A program made the position numbers and the translations under genes. Positions 27,446-36,912 of a stretch of DNA of 64,000 nt are shown piece after piece. Every line of letters begins with the position of its first letter. Within the stretch, counting starts at the first letter, position 1. The DNA lies in assembly GCF_019263805.1 (NCBI RefSeq), contig NZ_CP079195.1:1959501-2023500 (forward strand). Reading direction: 5' to 3'. The stretch comes from Polaribacter sp. NJDZ03. Lineage in GTDB: Bacteria > Bacteroidota > Bacteroidia > Flavobacteriales > Flavobacteriaceae. The notes under the pieces were generated by a model. The model had not been told where the DNA came from. It saw nothing but the letters and a program-made list of their open reading frames with translations, and did no database searches.

Positions 27446-28645
27446 ATGAAATTACTAGAAACAACCATTAAAAATAACGTATTAACAAGCATGACCAAAA
27501 TTCTTGATGAAAATCGAGAAGCATTATTAAAAGCAAATAAAAGAGATTTAGATGCTTTTAATAAAGAAGATCAGGCAATGTTTGACCGCTTGATTTTAAA
27601 CGATCAAAAAATTGATGGAATGATAAAAGCCATCAATGACGTTAAAGCGCAAGAAGACCCAGTAAATCAAATTATTAGTGATATTACTTTAGAAAACGGA
27701 TTAAAAGTAACTAATAAAACGGCGCCATTTGGTACCATTATGATTATCTACGAATCGAGACCAGATGTTACCGTAGAAGCTGCTGTTTTAGCCTTTAAAT
27801 CTAACAATAGAATTTTATTAAAAGGAGGGAAAGAAGCCTTATATAGTAATAAAATATTAGTCGATTTTTGGCACCAAGCATTAACAGAAAATAATCTAAG
27901 TGAAGATTATATTAAGTTCTTGCAAATGGACAGAACAGAAACACAAGCATTTTTAAAAAACCCAACAGAACAATTAGATTTAATTGTACCAAGAGGTGGA
28001 GAACGCTTAATTAACTTTGTAAAAGAGCATGCAACGTGTGCCGTTTTAATTAGCGGAAGAGGAAATAACTTTATCTATATTGATGAAAGCGCCGACTGGA
28101 ATAAAACCTTAGCGGTAATTATCAATGCAAAAACAGCTAAAATATCTGCTTGTAATGCGTTAGATAAAATTCTTATCAATAAAAATATAGAAGGTTACGA
28201 GGCAAAATTAAAAGACTTACAAGCTGTTTTAAAAGAAAGAAATGTAACTATTTTAGTTGATGAAAGCATTAAAAAAGTATTAACAGATGAGACTTTAATT
28301 CCGGATGCTAACGTTTGGAAAGAAGAGTTTTTAGCTTTAAAATGTTGTATTGGTGCCGTAGAAAATCTAGACGAAGCTACCAAAATGATTAACACCTGTT
28401 CTGGCGGACATTCTGCAGCTATAATGACAACCAATGATGAAAATGCAGATGATTTTATGCAACAAGTAGATTGTGCTGCTGTTTATAAAAATTCATCTAC
28501 AAGATTTACAGATGGTGGACAATTAGGTGTTGGTGCAGAATTAGCAATTAGCACAGACAAATTACACCACAGAGGTCCGTTAGGATTAAAGAAATTAGTA
28601 ACCAATAAGTACTATATTATTGGAGATGGTAATGTGCGTGTGTAA
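27446..28645 (+). CDS. proA: Glutamate-5-semialdehyde dehydrogenase (gamma-glutamyl phosphate reductase)
   Basis: Reduces gamma-glutamyl phosphate to glutamate semialdehyde. The 399-aa enzyme has ALDH-superfamily features: FGTIMIIYESRPDVTVEAAVLAFKSNN, LKGGKEA, VPRGGERLINFV, the active-site region KTAKISACNALDKIL containing the catalytic Cys, and RFTDGGQLGVGAELAIST near the end. The start chosen (MKLLETTIKNN) lies 10 nt after the proB stop; an in-frame upstream start falls inside proB. It completes the proC-proB-proA set. Confidence 0.95.
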   Translation: MKLLETTIKNNVLTSMTKILDENREALLKANKRDLDAFNKEDQAMFDRLILNDQKIDGMIKAINDVKAQEDPVNQIISDITLENGLKVTNKTAPFGTIMIIYESRPDVTVEAAVLAFKSNNRILLKGGKEALYSNKILVDFWHQALTENNLSEDYIKFLQMDRTETQAFLKNPTEQLDLIVPRGGERLINFVKEHATCAVLISGRGNNFIYIDESADWNKTLAVIINAKTAKISACNALDKILINKNIEGYEAKLKDLQAVLKERNVTILVDESIKKVLTDETLIPDANVWKEEFLALKCCIGAVENLDEATKMINTCSGGHSAAIMTTNDENADDFMQQVDCAAVYKNSSTRFTDGGQLGVGAELAISTDKLHHRGPLGLKKLVTNKYYIIGDGNVRV

Positions 28646-28661
28646 ATTTATTTAATGAACG

Positions 28662-28719
28662 TTCGCTAACGTTTGGGTACCGAGTTTAAACTTGATAATA
28701 CTCAATTCACGTTAGCGAA
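28662..28719. repeat. Inverted repeat TTCGCTAACGT / ACGTTAGCGAA downstream of proA
   Basis: A perfect 11-bp inverted repeat (28662-28672 and 28709-28719) encloses a 36-nt loop. It begins 16 nt after the proA stop and may terminate the proline operon. Confidence 0.6.
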
Positions 28720-28923
28720 AAAACCCAATACGTTTGTTTATCCCTTTTAAGGAAGTCTGATAAAGATAACAAAACACAAACTAACCACCGTAATGCCATT
28801 CATCCTGTCGTTGAAACGACAAAACTAGATGAGAAAAGCACCAAATATTATGTTTAGTTACTTCTACCTTTTAAAGGAAACTTGGTCTATAAAAATACAA
28901 ACATCACTTATGTATAAACAAGC

Positions 28924-29008
28924 CCGCGTTAGGGATTGTAGTGAAAAGCCCACAGGGAGGAACGACCGAGGACTTGTAACGGAAAGCCCGACCCTTTTGG
29001 GTAACGCA
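28924..29008. repeat. Dispersed intergenic repeat family C
   Basis: Starts with GCGTTAGGGATTGTAGTG and ends with AAGCCCGACCCTTTTGGGTAACGC, forming inverted ends. It shares both ends with the element at 20695-20773. It lies 21 nt past the olsF stop, between two convergent genes. Confidence 0.65.
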
Positions 29009-29029
29009 CTAATAAAAATATCTGGTATT

Positions 29030-30835
29030 TTATTTATTCTGCAACTCTGTAGCTTTACGCTCTAATTCTGCCTGAAACTCTTCCATAACTGGTTTTACAG
29101 TACTATCTGGAATGTCTGAAACTTTAATATACATTAAACCATCTACAGCATTATTAAATTTAGGATCTACATTAAACGCCACTAAGCGTGCATTTTGTTT
29201 TACGTATTTTTTAATTAAAACCGGAATTCTTAAAGCTCCAGGTTCTATTTCGTCGATAATTTTATCGAACTTTTGCATGTCTGATTGTGTGGCATCAAAT
29301 ACAAAATCTTTATCGGCGTCTTTTAATTTTACTTTGTATTCTTTCTTCGGATGAATGTATTGCGCTATATACGGATCGTAATAGTGAGATTTCATAAACT
29401 CTATCATTAACGATTTTGAGAAATCTGAAAACTGATTGCTTATAGAAACACCGCCCATTAAATATTTATATTCTGGGTAACGCAGCGTAACATGTACAAT
29501 CCCTTTCCACAATAGAAATAACGGCATTGGCTTTTGTTGGTATTCGCCAATAATGAAAGCCCTACCCATTTCTATGGTATTTTCCATCATTTGAAATAAT
29601 TCTGGTTCTATTCTAAACAAGGTTTGAATATAGAAGCCATTAATACCATATTTTTTGTAAATCTCTTTTCCAAGACCCATTCTATAAGCGCCTGCCAAAC
29701 AGTTTGCATCATTGTCCCAGAGCAATAAATGGTGGTAATATTTGTCGAATTTATCTACATCAATTTCTTTATTGGTTCCTTCACCAACAGCTCTAAAAGT
29801 GATTTCTCGTAACCTACCAATTTCATGTAATAAATTAGGAATCTCTTTTGCACTAGCAAAAAACACTTCGTAATTCTTACTTTCTAACAGCCTACCATCT
29901 CCTTCTCTTAAAGCATCTACTTCTTTAATAAATAAATCTGTATTTCTTTGAGACGTTATTTTTTTTGCTGCTTTTTTAATTTTTATATTCTGAGTAGAAA
30001 GTAACTTATGGGCTTTCTCAAACGGATTTGCCAACATATATGTTTTCTTTCTAATAAATTCTGAAAACGCAGAAAGCTCCTTATATTCATCTTGGTCATT
30101 AACCGAAATTGGTTTCCCTATTCTTACTTTGACTACTCTACCTCCTCTAGATATTACTTCTGAAGGTAATTTTGCAGTTCTTAAAGTATCTGATATTTTT
30201 GATAGAAAATAGAATAAACGACTGTTTTTTGCATGAAAATAAATAGGAATAACAGGTACATTTGCCTTTTTAATAAACCTTACCGCACCTTCTTCCCAAG
30301 GTTTATCTACATTTAACTTTCCATCTTTATAAGTAGATACTTCTCCTGCAGGAAAAATACCCAAAGGTTTTCCTTCTCTTAAATGTAATAATGCATTTTT
30401 AATACCAGCTACACTAGATTTAGCATCCTTTCTTGATTCAAAAGGATTTACAGGCATTACATAAGGCTTTAAGGGCTCAACTCTGTGTAGTAAAAAATTG
30501 GCTATAATTTTGTAATCTGCTCTTTTTTCTATGAGTAGTTTTAGTAATAAAACACCATCTATACCGCCTAAAGGATGGTTAGATACCGTAATAAAAGGCC
30601 CCTCTTTTGGAATTCTTTTTAAATCTTCTTCCGGAATTTCAAATTTGATATTGCAATCATCTAAAATACTATTTAAAAAATTTAAATCTTTTTTATTTTT
30701 ATTTTTCTCGTAGATTCTATTGATTGCAGATATACGAAGTATCCTTAATAGAATCCACCCAATAAAAGTTCCAAAAAAACCAAACTTCTGTAAACCAATT
30801 ACTTGTGCAATTTCTTTAGCTGTTACTAATGCCAT
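29030..30835 (-). CDS. olsF: Bifunctional ornithine/amino-acid lipid acyltransferase, OlsF type
   Basis: The 601-aa protein combines two acyltransferases. Residues about 70-280 form a PlsC-like O-acyltransferase with NHPLGGIDGVLL and IFPAGEVST. Residues about 320-480 are a GNAT-like N-acyltransferase (NDANCLAGAYRMGLGKEIYKKYGINGFY ... ELFQMMENTIEMGRAFI). This order matches OlsF, which in Flavobacterium johnsoniae makes ornithine lipid by N- and then O-acylation. Related Bacteroidota enzymes split the two activities (GlsB/GlsA, glycine lipid), so the amino acid acceptor is uncertain. It belongs to membrane lipid synthesis at the inner membrane. Confidence 0.85.
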   Translation of the reverse strand: MALVTAKEIAQVIGLQKFGFFGTFIGWILLRILRISAINRIYEKNKNKKDLNFLNSILDDCNIKFEIPEEDLKRIPKEGPFITVSNHPLGGIDGVLLLKLLIEKRADYKIIANFLLHRVEPLKPYVMPVNPFESRKDAKSSVAGIKNALLHLREGKPLGIFPAGEVSTYKDGKLNVDKPWEEGAVRFIKKANVPVIPIYFHAKNSRLFYFLSKISDTLRTAKLPSEVISRGGRVVKVRIGKPISVNDQDEYKELSAFSEFIRKKTYMLANPFEKAHKLLSTQNIKIKKAAKKITSQRNTDLFIKEVDALREGDGRLLESKNYEVFFASAKEIPNLLHEIGRLREITFRAVGEGTNKEIDVDKFDKYYHHLLLWDNDANCLAGAYRMGLGKEIYKKYGINGFYIQTLFRIEPELFQMMENTIEMGRAFIIGEYQQKPMPLFLLWKGIVHVTLRYPEYKYLMGGVSISNQFSDFSKSLMIEFMKSHYYDPYIAQYIHPKKEYKVKLKDADKDFVFDATQSDMQKFDKIIDEIEPGALRIPVLIKKYVKQNARLVAFNVDPKFNNAVDGLMYIKVSDIPDSTVKPVMEEFQAELERKATELQNK

Positions 30836-31013
30836 ATATTATAATTAGACGAACTGCAAACTTACTAAAAAAAAATATTGAATTACTATTTAGTTACTAA
30901 AACAGATTAAAGACACCAATTTTACATATATCAAAGACTCTTTAGCTATTAAAAACTTAAGATTCTTTATTGTTGAAAACGGATAAAATTAGTGTCCTTT
31001 TTATATTCTGAAG

Positions 31014-32267
31014 TTACTTTGTTACTAAAACAATTTGTATAGTTTCTTTATTTACTTGTGTTAGTAAAGGAGTTCCTTTAGCTTCAATACTTGCCACAGC
31101 TTTATCATCAAAATGACGCACAGTAAACAGGTCTACACCCTTCTGAACATCAATTTTAAACTGCGTTTTTAACTCATTGTAAAATTCATCAAACTTATTA
31201 AATTTATTATCGATACAAACAGAAAAACTAATGGCTGAGTTTTGAATTAAATTTACTTTTAATTGATAATCATGTAATTTTTGAAAGATATAACTGATAT
31301 TATTTTCTACCATAAAAGAAAAATCTAACGCAGAAATAGATACCAAAATCTGATCTTTTTTAACTATAAAACAAGGTATAAAAGGTTCTAACATTTTTCC
31401 TAAAGAAACTCTAGTACCTGTTTCTTTAGGGTTGATAAAAGAACGCACCAATAACGGAATGTCTTTTCTTTCTAAAGGTTGCAATGTTTTTGGGTGAATA
31501 ACAGAAGCTCCGTAAAAAGCCATTTCTATTGCTTCTTCATAAGAAATTTGCTCTAATAAAGTAGTGTCTGTAAATACTCTTGGATCTGCATTTAAAACCC
31601 CAGGAACGTCTTTCCATATAGTCACATTTTCTGCATCTAAACAATATGCAAAAATACCTGCCGTATAATCTGACCCTTCTCTACCTAAAGTAGTGGTATT
31701 TTCTGTATCATTTGCTGCAATAAAACCTTGGGTAATATTTAATTTAGATGCATCTAATTTTTTACTGATTAGTTCTTGCGTTAAATTCCAATCTACTTTT
31801 GCATCTCTATAGTTACTATCTGTTTTTATGTAGTTTCTAACATCGAACCAGTTATTTTCTACACCAATTTTGGTTAAATACGCACTTACTATTTTGGTTG
31901 ATAAAAGCTCTCCAAAACAGATAATTTGATCATATACATAATTATATCTCTGTGAAGTATTTCTTGCTAAAAACCAACTTAATTCTCCTAAAAGAATATC
32001 TATTTCTTTATAAATTTCATCGTCCTTATCAAACAAATCATTCATTAAATTTTTGTGGAAGTCTTCTATAACACCTAAGCTTTCAGACAACTTATCTGTC
32101 TTATTATAATAAGCATCTATAACCTCTTCAAAAGCATTTGTTATTTTACCCATGGCAGAAATTACAACTACAGTACTTTCTGTTCCTTCGCTTTGTAAAA
32201 TTTGTGTTACATTTTTTACACTTGCTGCATCTTTTACAGACGCTCCTCCAAATTTAAAAATCTTCAT
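31014..32267 (-). CDS. lysC: Aspartate kinase (monofunctional)
   Basis: Phosphorylates aspartate, the entry to the lysine, threonine and methionine pathways. The 417-aa chain opens with MKIFKFGGASVKD, has GREGSDYTAGIFAYCLDAENVTIWKDVPGVLNADPR and the SYEEAIEMAFYGASVIHPKTL substrate region, and ends in a C-terminal ACT-like regulatory part (about 300-417). No homoserine dehydrogenase domain is attached. It follows a GNAT gene with a single base between them, implying an operon. The symbol is a best match; other isoforms cannot be excluded. Confidence 0.9.
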   Translation of the reverse strand: MKIFKFGGASVKDAASVKNVTQILQSEGTESTVVVISAMGKITNAFEEVIDAYYNKTDKLSESLGVIEDFHKNLMNDLFDKDDEIYKEIDILLGELSWFLARNTSQRYNYVYDQIICFGELLSTKIVSAYLTKIGVENNWFDVRNYIKTDSNYRDAKVDWNLTQELISKKLDASKLNITQGFIAANDTENTTTLGREGSDYTAGIFAYCLDAENVTIWKDVPGVLNADPRVFTDTTLLEQISYEEAIEMAFYGASVIHPKTLQPLERKDIPLLVRSFINPKETGTRVSLGKMLEPFIPCFIVKKDQILVSISALDFSFMVENNISYIFQKLHDYQLKVNLIQNSAISFSVCIDNKFNKFDEFYNELKTQFKIDVQKGVDLFTVRHFDDKAVASIEAKGTPLLTQVNKETIQIVLVTK

Positions 32268-32268
32268 T

Positions 32269-32748
32269 TTAATTATTTTGAATAAATTTTAATAAGTTTT
32301 CTTTGTCCATTTGTACTACCGACCAATCGTTTAAATACGTTGCTCCTGTACTTTTATAAAATTCTACTGCATTGGTATTCCAATCAATTACTTCCCACGC
32401 AACTCTTTTAAAGTTATGATCATGAGCATATTTTAAAACAGCAGTATACAAAGCTTTTCCTGCTCCTATTTTCTGTTTACTTTTAGTAACTATTAAATCT
32501 TCTAAATGAATTGTTCTTCCTTTCCAGGTAGAAAAACGCTCGTAAAACAAAGCAATACCAATAATTTTATTTTCTTGCTCTGCAACAAAAACCTTAAACT
32601 TAGGATTCTTAGAAAAACCATCTTTTATTAAATCTTCTACTGTAATTTCTACAGCATCTGGTTCTTTCTCAAAAACTGCTAATTCTGTAATTAAATCTAA
32701 TACAGATTGCATGTCTTTTTCCTCTCCTAATCTTACAATAAAATCCAT
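32269..32748 (-). CDS. GNAT-family N-acetyltransferase
   Basis: A 159-aa acetyltransferase with the motif A region HLEDLIVTKSKQKIGAGKALYTAVLKYAHDHNFKRVAWEVIDWNTNAVEFYKSTGATYL, typical of diamine/spermidine-type GNATs. The start MDFIVRLGEEKDMQ is preferred because the seven codons before it (MTKIYKK) extend beyond the usual family N-terminus. It precedes the aspartate kinase by one base. Substrate unknown. Confidence 0.85.
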   Translation of the reverse strand: MDFIVRLGEEKDMQSVLDLITELAVFEKEPDAVEITVEDLIKDGFSKNPKFKVFVAEQENKIIGIALFYERFSTWKGRTIHLEDLIVTKSKQKIGAGKALYTAVLKYAHDHNFKRVAWEVIDWNTNAVEFYKSTGATYLNDWSVVQMDKENLLKFIQNN

Positions 32749-32922
32749 CTTTTTATAAATTTTAGTCAAAGATAGTTATTTACATATCTACCAAAAATAT
32801 TTGAAGATTTTAGACAATTATTTTTGAATTGTTTAAATTTCTAAAGCAAATTAAACAACGAAAACGTTGTAGTAACTTTAAAAAAAATAGATATTTGTTG
32901 AAATAATTACACAACTCTAAAA

Positions 32923-33933
32923 ATGACAGGAAAAAAACAAACTTTAGGTGAATTTATTATAGAACATCAACATGCTTTTAAATATAGTTCTGGAGAGCTT
33001 TCTAGCCTTCTAAACTCTATAAGATTAGCTGCAAAAGTGGTAAATCACGAAGTTAATAAAGCTGGTTTAGTAGACATTATTGGTGCCGCTGGAGACACGA
33101 ATATTCAAGGAGAAGATCAACAAAAATTAGATGTATATGCTAACGATAAGTTTATACAGACTTTAACAAGAAGAAATATTGTTTGTGGTATTGCTAGTGA
33201 AGAAGAAGATAGTTTTATTTCCATTAATAGTAATGATGAAAATCATCAGAATAAATATGTTGTTTTAATTGATCCTTTAGATGGTTCTTCTAATATTGAT
33301 GTAAATGTATCTGTAGGAACTATTTTTTCTATTTATAGACGTATTACACCAACAGGTACTCCTGTAGAATTAAAAGATTTTTTACAGAAAGGAAGCGCAC
33401 AAGTTGCTGCGGGTTATGTAGTTTACGGAACCTCTACGATGATTGTTTATACAACCGGAGATGGTGTTAATGGATTTACTTTAAACCCTGCAATTGGTAC
33501 TTTTTACTTGTCTCACCCAAACATGAAATTCCCAGAAGACGGAACGATGTACTCTGTAAACGAAGGAAATTACTTAGACTTTCCTTTAGGTGTAAAAAAA
33601 TATATTAAATATTGCCAAGAGGAAGAAGGAAACAGACCTTATACCAGCAGATATATTGGTTCTTTGGTTTCTGATTTTCATAGAAACATGATAAAAGGTG
33701 GTATTTATATGTATCCAAAAGGTTCTAGAAACCCGAACGGAAAATTACGTTTACTTTATGAATGCAATCCAATGGCTTTTATAGCAGAACAAGCTAACGG
33801 AAAATCTTCTGATGGATATACAAGAACTATGGATGTGGAGCCTACTGAGCTACATCAAAGAGTTCCTTTTATTTGTGGAAGCAAAAATATGGTAAATCAG
33901 CTGGAAGAATTTATGCAAATACACGGAGAATAA
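32923..33933 (+). CDS. fbp: Class I fructose-1,6-bisphosphatase
   Basis: Gluconeogenic phosphatase hydrolysing fructose-1,6-bisphosphate. The 336-aa enzyme has the metal-binding motifs [23 protein letters not shown] and [23 protein letters not shown], plus the phosphate site segment [22 protein letters not shown] and [20 protein letters not shown]. It is divergent from the GNAT-lysC operon. It pairs functionally with fbaA elsewhere in the window. Confidence 0.96.
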   Translation: MTGKKQTLGEFIIEHQHAFKYSSGELSSLLNSIRLAAKVVNHEVNKAGLVDIIGAAGDTNIQGEDQQKLDVYANDKFIQTLTRRNIVCGIASEEEDSFISINSNDENHQNKYVVLIDPLDGSSNIDVNVSVGTIFSIYRRITPTGTPVELKDFLQKGSAQVAAGYVVYGTSTMIVYTTGDGVNGFTLNPAIGTFYLSHPNMKFPEDGTMYSVNEGNYLDFPLGVKKYIKYCQEEEGNRPYTSRYIGSLVSDFHRNMIKGGIYMYPKGSRNPNGKLRLLYECNPMAFIAEQANGKSSDGYTRTMDVEPTELHQRVPFICGSKNMVNQLEEFMQIHGE

Positions 33934-34046
33934 ATCTTATTTATACCTTAATAAATTATCAGACCATAAATTACTTGTAAAACCATCCATTTATTGTTAA
34001 TTTTACAATCGTAAATAATATACTAACTTTTTTAAAATATAAAAAA

Positions 34047-34655
34047 ATGGCTTTTCAATTACCGGAATTAGGATACGCTTACGATGCGTTAGAACCAAAT
34101 ATTGATGCAAAAACTATGGAAATTCACCATAGTAAACATCATCAAGGATATACAAACAATTTAAACAATGCAATTGCAGGTACTGACTTAGAAGGAAAAT
34201 CTATTGAAGATATTCTTACTAATTTAGATATGAGCAATGGAGCTGTTAGAAATAATGGTGGTGGTTTTTACAATCATTCTTTATTCTGGACAGTTTTAAA
34301 CCCAAATGATAGAGGATATTTATCTGGTGAATTAAAAGATGCTATTGAAGCAGCTTTTGGTACTAAAGATGATTTTATTGCAGCTTTTTCTAAAGCAGCA
34401 GCTACTCAATTTGGTTCTGGTTGGGCTTGGTTATGTGTTTTACCAGGAGGTAAAGTAGAAATTTGTTCTACGCCAAACCAAGATAATCCATTAATGCCAG
34501 GTGTAACTTGTGGAGGAACTCCAATCTTAGGATTAGATGTTTGGGAACATGCTTACTACTTAAACTACCAAAACAGAAGACCAGATTATATCAATGCATT
34601 TTTTGATGTAATTAACTGGAATGAAGTTGAAAAACGTTACGCAACAGCAAAGTAA
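34047..34655 (+). CDS. sodA: Superoxide dismutase (Fe/Mn family)
   Basis: Disproportionates superoxide. The 202-aa protein carries the metal ligands in [17 protein letters not shown] (His), [11 protein letters not shown] (His), and [20 protein letters not shown] (Asp and His). The motif GSGWAWL is also intact. No signal peptide, so cytoplasmic. Whether it uses iron or manganese cannot be decided safely. A terminator follows. Confidence 0.95.
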   Translation: MAFQLPELGYAYDALEPNIDAKTMEIHHSKHHQGYTNNLNNAIAGTDLEGKSIEDILTNLDMSNGAVRNNGGGFYNHSLFWTVLNPNDRGYLSGELKDAIEAAFGTKDDFIAAFSKAAATQFGSGWAWLCVLPGGKVEICSTPNQDNPLMPGVTCGGTPILGLDVWEHAYYLNYQNRRPDYINAFFDVINWNEVEKRYATAK

Positions 34656-34715
34656 GCAACGAAGTTGCTTTAAGTATCTTACTTAAATTTTAAGTAGGTT
34701 TACTTTTATTATAAT

Positions 34716-34746
34716 AAAAAGCATCCTAAATTTAGGATGCTTTTTT
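34716..34746 (+). terminator. Terminator after sod
   Basis: AAAAGCATCCTAAA pairs with TTTAGGATGCTTTT with almost no loop, followed by T residues. Confidence 0.85.
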
Positions 34747-35096
34747 CATTTACAAAAAGCCTGTTTTCTTTCTAAAGTTACTTATTATTCACATTTTCTT
34801 AAAAATAGCTCTTACTTGTATTGAACTCTAACTTTAGATTACAACTAGTAAAAACACCTTTAACCATTCCATTTCTTAAAAAAAACTGATTACAACCCTA
34901 CTATATATTAGCTCCACTAGAAGCCTCTATCCATAAAATTACAATACAACTTACCTTAACTATTTAAGCTCTATATTATTCTAAGTTAAAAACTAGAATT
35001 TGTTAGCTCTACCAGTCTCTATAGTCAAAAAAAAGTTACTCGTTTTAATAACAAAATAACCAAGGTTAAAAAAAGTAAAAAAAACCAAATAAAAAC
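34747..35096. other. Gene-free AT-rich region before the tRNA genes
   Basis: About 350 nt with only short frames in all phases. No recognisable RNA or repeat. The adjacent tRNA promoter lies at its right edge. Confidence 0.45.
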
Positions 35097-35126
35097 TTGT
35101 CAGAATAATAAAAGATATTATATTTG
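35097..35126 (+). promoter_or_regulatory. Promoter of tRNA-Gly/tRNA-Leu (TTG, 19 nt, TATATTTG)
   Basis: TTG and TATATTTG are spaced 19 nt, with GCACC following. The second tRNA unit has an equivalent promoter, which supports both. Confidence 0.75.
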
Positions 35127-35181
35127 CACCGCTCTTAGGAATAAGGGTAATTAAAAAGAAAGTTCTTTTGAAATTTTGACT

Positions 35182-35253
35182 GCGAAAGTAGCTCAGGGGT
35201 AGAGCATCACCTTGCCAAGGTGGGGGTCGCGGGTTCAAATCCCGTCTTTCGCT
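35182..35253 (+). tRNA. tRNA-Gly (GCC)
   Basis: Acceptor arms GCGAAAG and CTTTCGC pair, followed by a U discriminator. The D arm GCTCAGGGGTAGAGC, the anticodon arm with loop TTGCCAA (anticodon GCC) and the T arm GGGTTCAAATCCC are all present. The 3' CCA is not encoded. It is co-transcribed with tRNA-Leu 15 nt downstream. Confidence 0.95.
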
Positions 35254-35268
35254 CTATTCAATTACCAT

Positions 35269-35354
35269 GCTGAAGTGGTGGAATTGGTAGACACGCTGGA
35301 CTTAAAATCCAGTGGTCAGTAATGGCCGTGCGGGTTCAAGTCCCGCCTTCAGTA
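35269..35354 (+). tRNA. tRNA-Leu (TAA), copy 1
   Basis: Acceptor arms GCTGAAG and CTTCAGT pair (first pair G-U), with A as discriminator. The anticodon loop CTTAAAA gives anticodon TAA. A long class II variable arm (TGGTCAGTAATGGCC) confirms Leu. CCA is not encoded. Confidence 0.95.
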
Positions 35355-35358
35355 CAAT

Positions 35359-35394
35359 AACCGTTGTTAATCTTATGATTTTCAACGGTTTTTT
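35359..35394 (+). terminator. Terminator of tRNA-Gly/tRNA-Leu
   Basis: AACCGTTG pairs with CAACGGTT, followed by TTTT. The loop is about 16 nt. The same structure follows the second tRNA-Leu. Confidence 0.8.
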
Positions 35395-35563
35395 GCTTTT
35401 ACAAACTTAGGCGCTCGCCCACCTTCTTTAATTATAACCTTTATTTATTATTTAACTTTAAATAACAATAGCGCTATATTTAAGAAAAAAAATATTTAAA
35501 CAATAGATCTTTAATACTTTACAGAAAATAATAAAAATAATTAATTATTTTTCCATTTAAATA

Positions 35564-35594
35564 TTGCGTACTACTAATAAAGATACTATATTTG
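35564..35594 (+). promoter_or_regulatory. Promoter of the second tRNA-Leu (TTG, 20 nt, TATATTTG)
   Basis: TTG and TATATTTG are spaced 20 nt, followed by GCACTCC. The transcript leader (CCTTAGAAATAAGGACAACT) resembles that of the first unit, so the promoter and leader were probably duplicated with the tRNA and then diverged. Confidence 0.75.
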
Positions 35595-35691
35595 CACTCC
35601 TTAGAAATAAGGACAACTATAAAAAGTTCTTTTAAAATAAAAAAAGTAAATTTTGATTCAATTTAATCATTTACTTTAGATAAAATACCAT

Positions 35692-35777
35692 GCTGAAGTG
35701 GTGGAATTGGTAGACACGCTGGACTTAAAATCCAGTGGTCAGTAATGGCCGTGCGGGTTCAAGTCCCGCCTTCAGTA
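35692..35777 (+). tRNA. tRNA-Leu (TAA), copy 2
   Basis: Identical in all 86 positions to copy 1, with its own promoter and terminator. Confidence 0.95.
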
Positions 35778-35781
35778 CAAT

Positions 35782-35817
35782 AACCGTTGTTAATCTTATG
35801 ATTTTCAACGGTTTTTT
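35782..35817 (+). terminator. Terminator of the second tRNA-Leu
   Basis: Same AACCGTTG / CAACGGTT hairpin with T run as in copy 1. Confidence 0.8.
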
Positions 35818-35983
35818 GCTTTTACAAACTTTCCGCCCCAGCTCCCTTCACCCTTTGATTATTATACCTGAATATTGTTTCGTAAAAGTTTATAGTGTAA
35901 ACAGACACCTTAACAACCTAAACCTAATTAAAGGACACAGATTAACTATCTATAAACATAATACAACATGATTATATGGTAAA

Positions 35984-36014
35984 AAAAAATCCAGCTAAAA
36001 GCTGGATTTTTAAT
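35984..36014 (-). terminator. Terminator of the mevalonate/rluB transcript
   Basis: AAAAATCCAGC pairs with GCTGGATTTTT around TAAAA. It lies 5 nt past the stop of the minus-strand pseudouridine synthase gene; the minus strand continues in T residues. Confidence 0.85.
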
Positions 36015-36018
36015 TATT

Positions 36019-36876
36019 CTATTTCATTATTTGAAGATTGGTAACCTCTAAATTAGTTAACTCTCTCCATCTACCTCTCGGTAAGTTTCGTTTTGTTAAT
36101 TCAGCAAAAACAACTCTATCTAGTTTACTTACCTTATAACCTACGTGTTCAAAGATCTTACGGACAATTCTATTTCTACCAGAATGTATTTCAATACCAA
36201 TTTCCGATTTTGGTTGCCCATCTACATAAGAAACAGCATCAATAAATACTTTTCTACCTTCAATAATAACTTCTCCTCGTAGTTTCTCTAAATCTTTTAA
36301 CTCTAATTTTCTATCTAGAGAAGCGTGATATAGTTTACGAACATTGTGTTTTGGATGCGTTAATTTCTTAGCTAAATCACCATCATTTGTAAACAACAAC
36401 AAACCAGTTGTGTTTCTATCTAATCTACCAACAGGGTAAATTCTCTCTTTTGATGCATTTGCTATCAATTCCATTACTGTTTTCCTACCTCTATCATCAT
36501 CCATTGTGGTAATGTAGTTTTTAGGTTTATTCAGTAAAATATATTTTTTTTGTTCTGGTGTAATAGAAGTTCCATCAAAACGAACAATATCGTCTGGCTG
36601 AACTTTATACCCCATTTCTGTTACCAGCTTTCCATTTACTTCTACACTACCATGCTCTATATAAGTATCTGCCTCTCTACGAGAACATACACCAGAATTT
36701 GCTATGTATTTGTTTAAACGGATTCCTGAGGCATCATTATTAGCCTTTGGAGCTTCTTTAATTTTGGTAAAAGTTTTCTTCGGAGCCTTTCTTGCTACAG
36801 GTTTGCTCTTTCTACTTAAAGGAGTACTTTTTTTACCTTCTTGTCGTCCTCTCGACGAGTTTTTATTTGAATTCAT
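36019..36876 (-). CDS. RsuA/RluB/RluE/RluF-family rRNA pseudouridine synthase
   Basis: The 285-aa protein has a basic disordered N-terminus (about 1-45), an S4 RNA-binding domain (RLNKYIANSGVCSRREADTYIEHG), and the catalytic domain. The catalytic Asp lies in GRLDRNTTGLLLFTNDGDLAKKLTHP, and VRKIFEHVGYKVSKLDR is also typical. It isomerises one uridine, most likely in 23S rRNA (RluB-like); the exact site is not decidable. Basic extensions are common in Bacteroidota homologs. It is the last gene of a minus-strand series after the UbiA enzyme (36 nt spacer). Confidence 0.9.
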   Translation of the reverse strand: MNSNKNSSRGRQEGKKSTPLSRKSKPVARKAPKKTFTKIKEAPKANNDASGIRLNKYIANSGVCSRREADTYIEHGSVEVNGKLVTEMGYKVQPDDIVRFDGTSITPEQKKYILLNKPKNYITTMDDDRGRKTVMELIANASKERIYPVGRLDRNTTGLLLFTNDGDLAKKLTHPKHNVRKLYHASLDRKLELKDLEKLRGEVIIEGRKVFIDAVSYVDGQPKSEIGIEIHSGRNRIVRKIFEHVGYKVSKLDRVVFAELTKRNLPRGRWRELTNLEVTNLQIMK

Positions 36877-36912
36877 TACTTAAAAATTTTTGCAAAAATA
36901 CACAAAAAAACC

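Larger units (their letters stand above)
35263..35408 (+). repeat. First copy of a perfect 146-bp direct repeat carrying tRNA-Leu and its terminator
   Basis: The stretch from TACCATGCTG through ACAAACTT is identical base for base to 35686-35831, an offset of 423 bp. It covers the whole tRNA-Leu gene and its terminator. Confidence 0.95.
35686..35831 (+). repeat. Second copy of the 146-bp tRNA-Leu direct repeat
   Basis: Identical to 35263-35408 over its whole length, including the terminator and the following GCTTTTACAAACTT. Confidence 0.95.

Noticed and set aside
28829..29065. 78-codon plus-strand frame
   Set aside because: It lies over a dispersed repeat and the 3' end of olsF on the other strand, and its sequence shows no protein-like features.
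35735..35971. 78-codon frame over tRNA-Leu copy 2
   Set aside because: It begins inside the tRNA and runs through its terminator; not coding.
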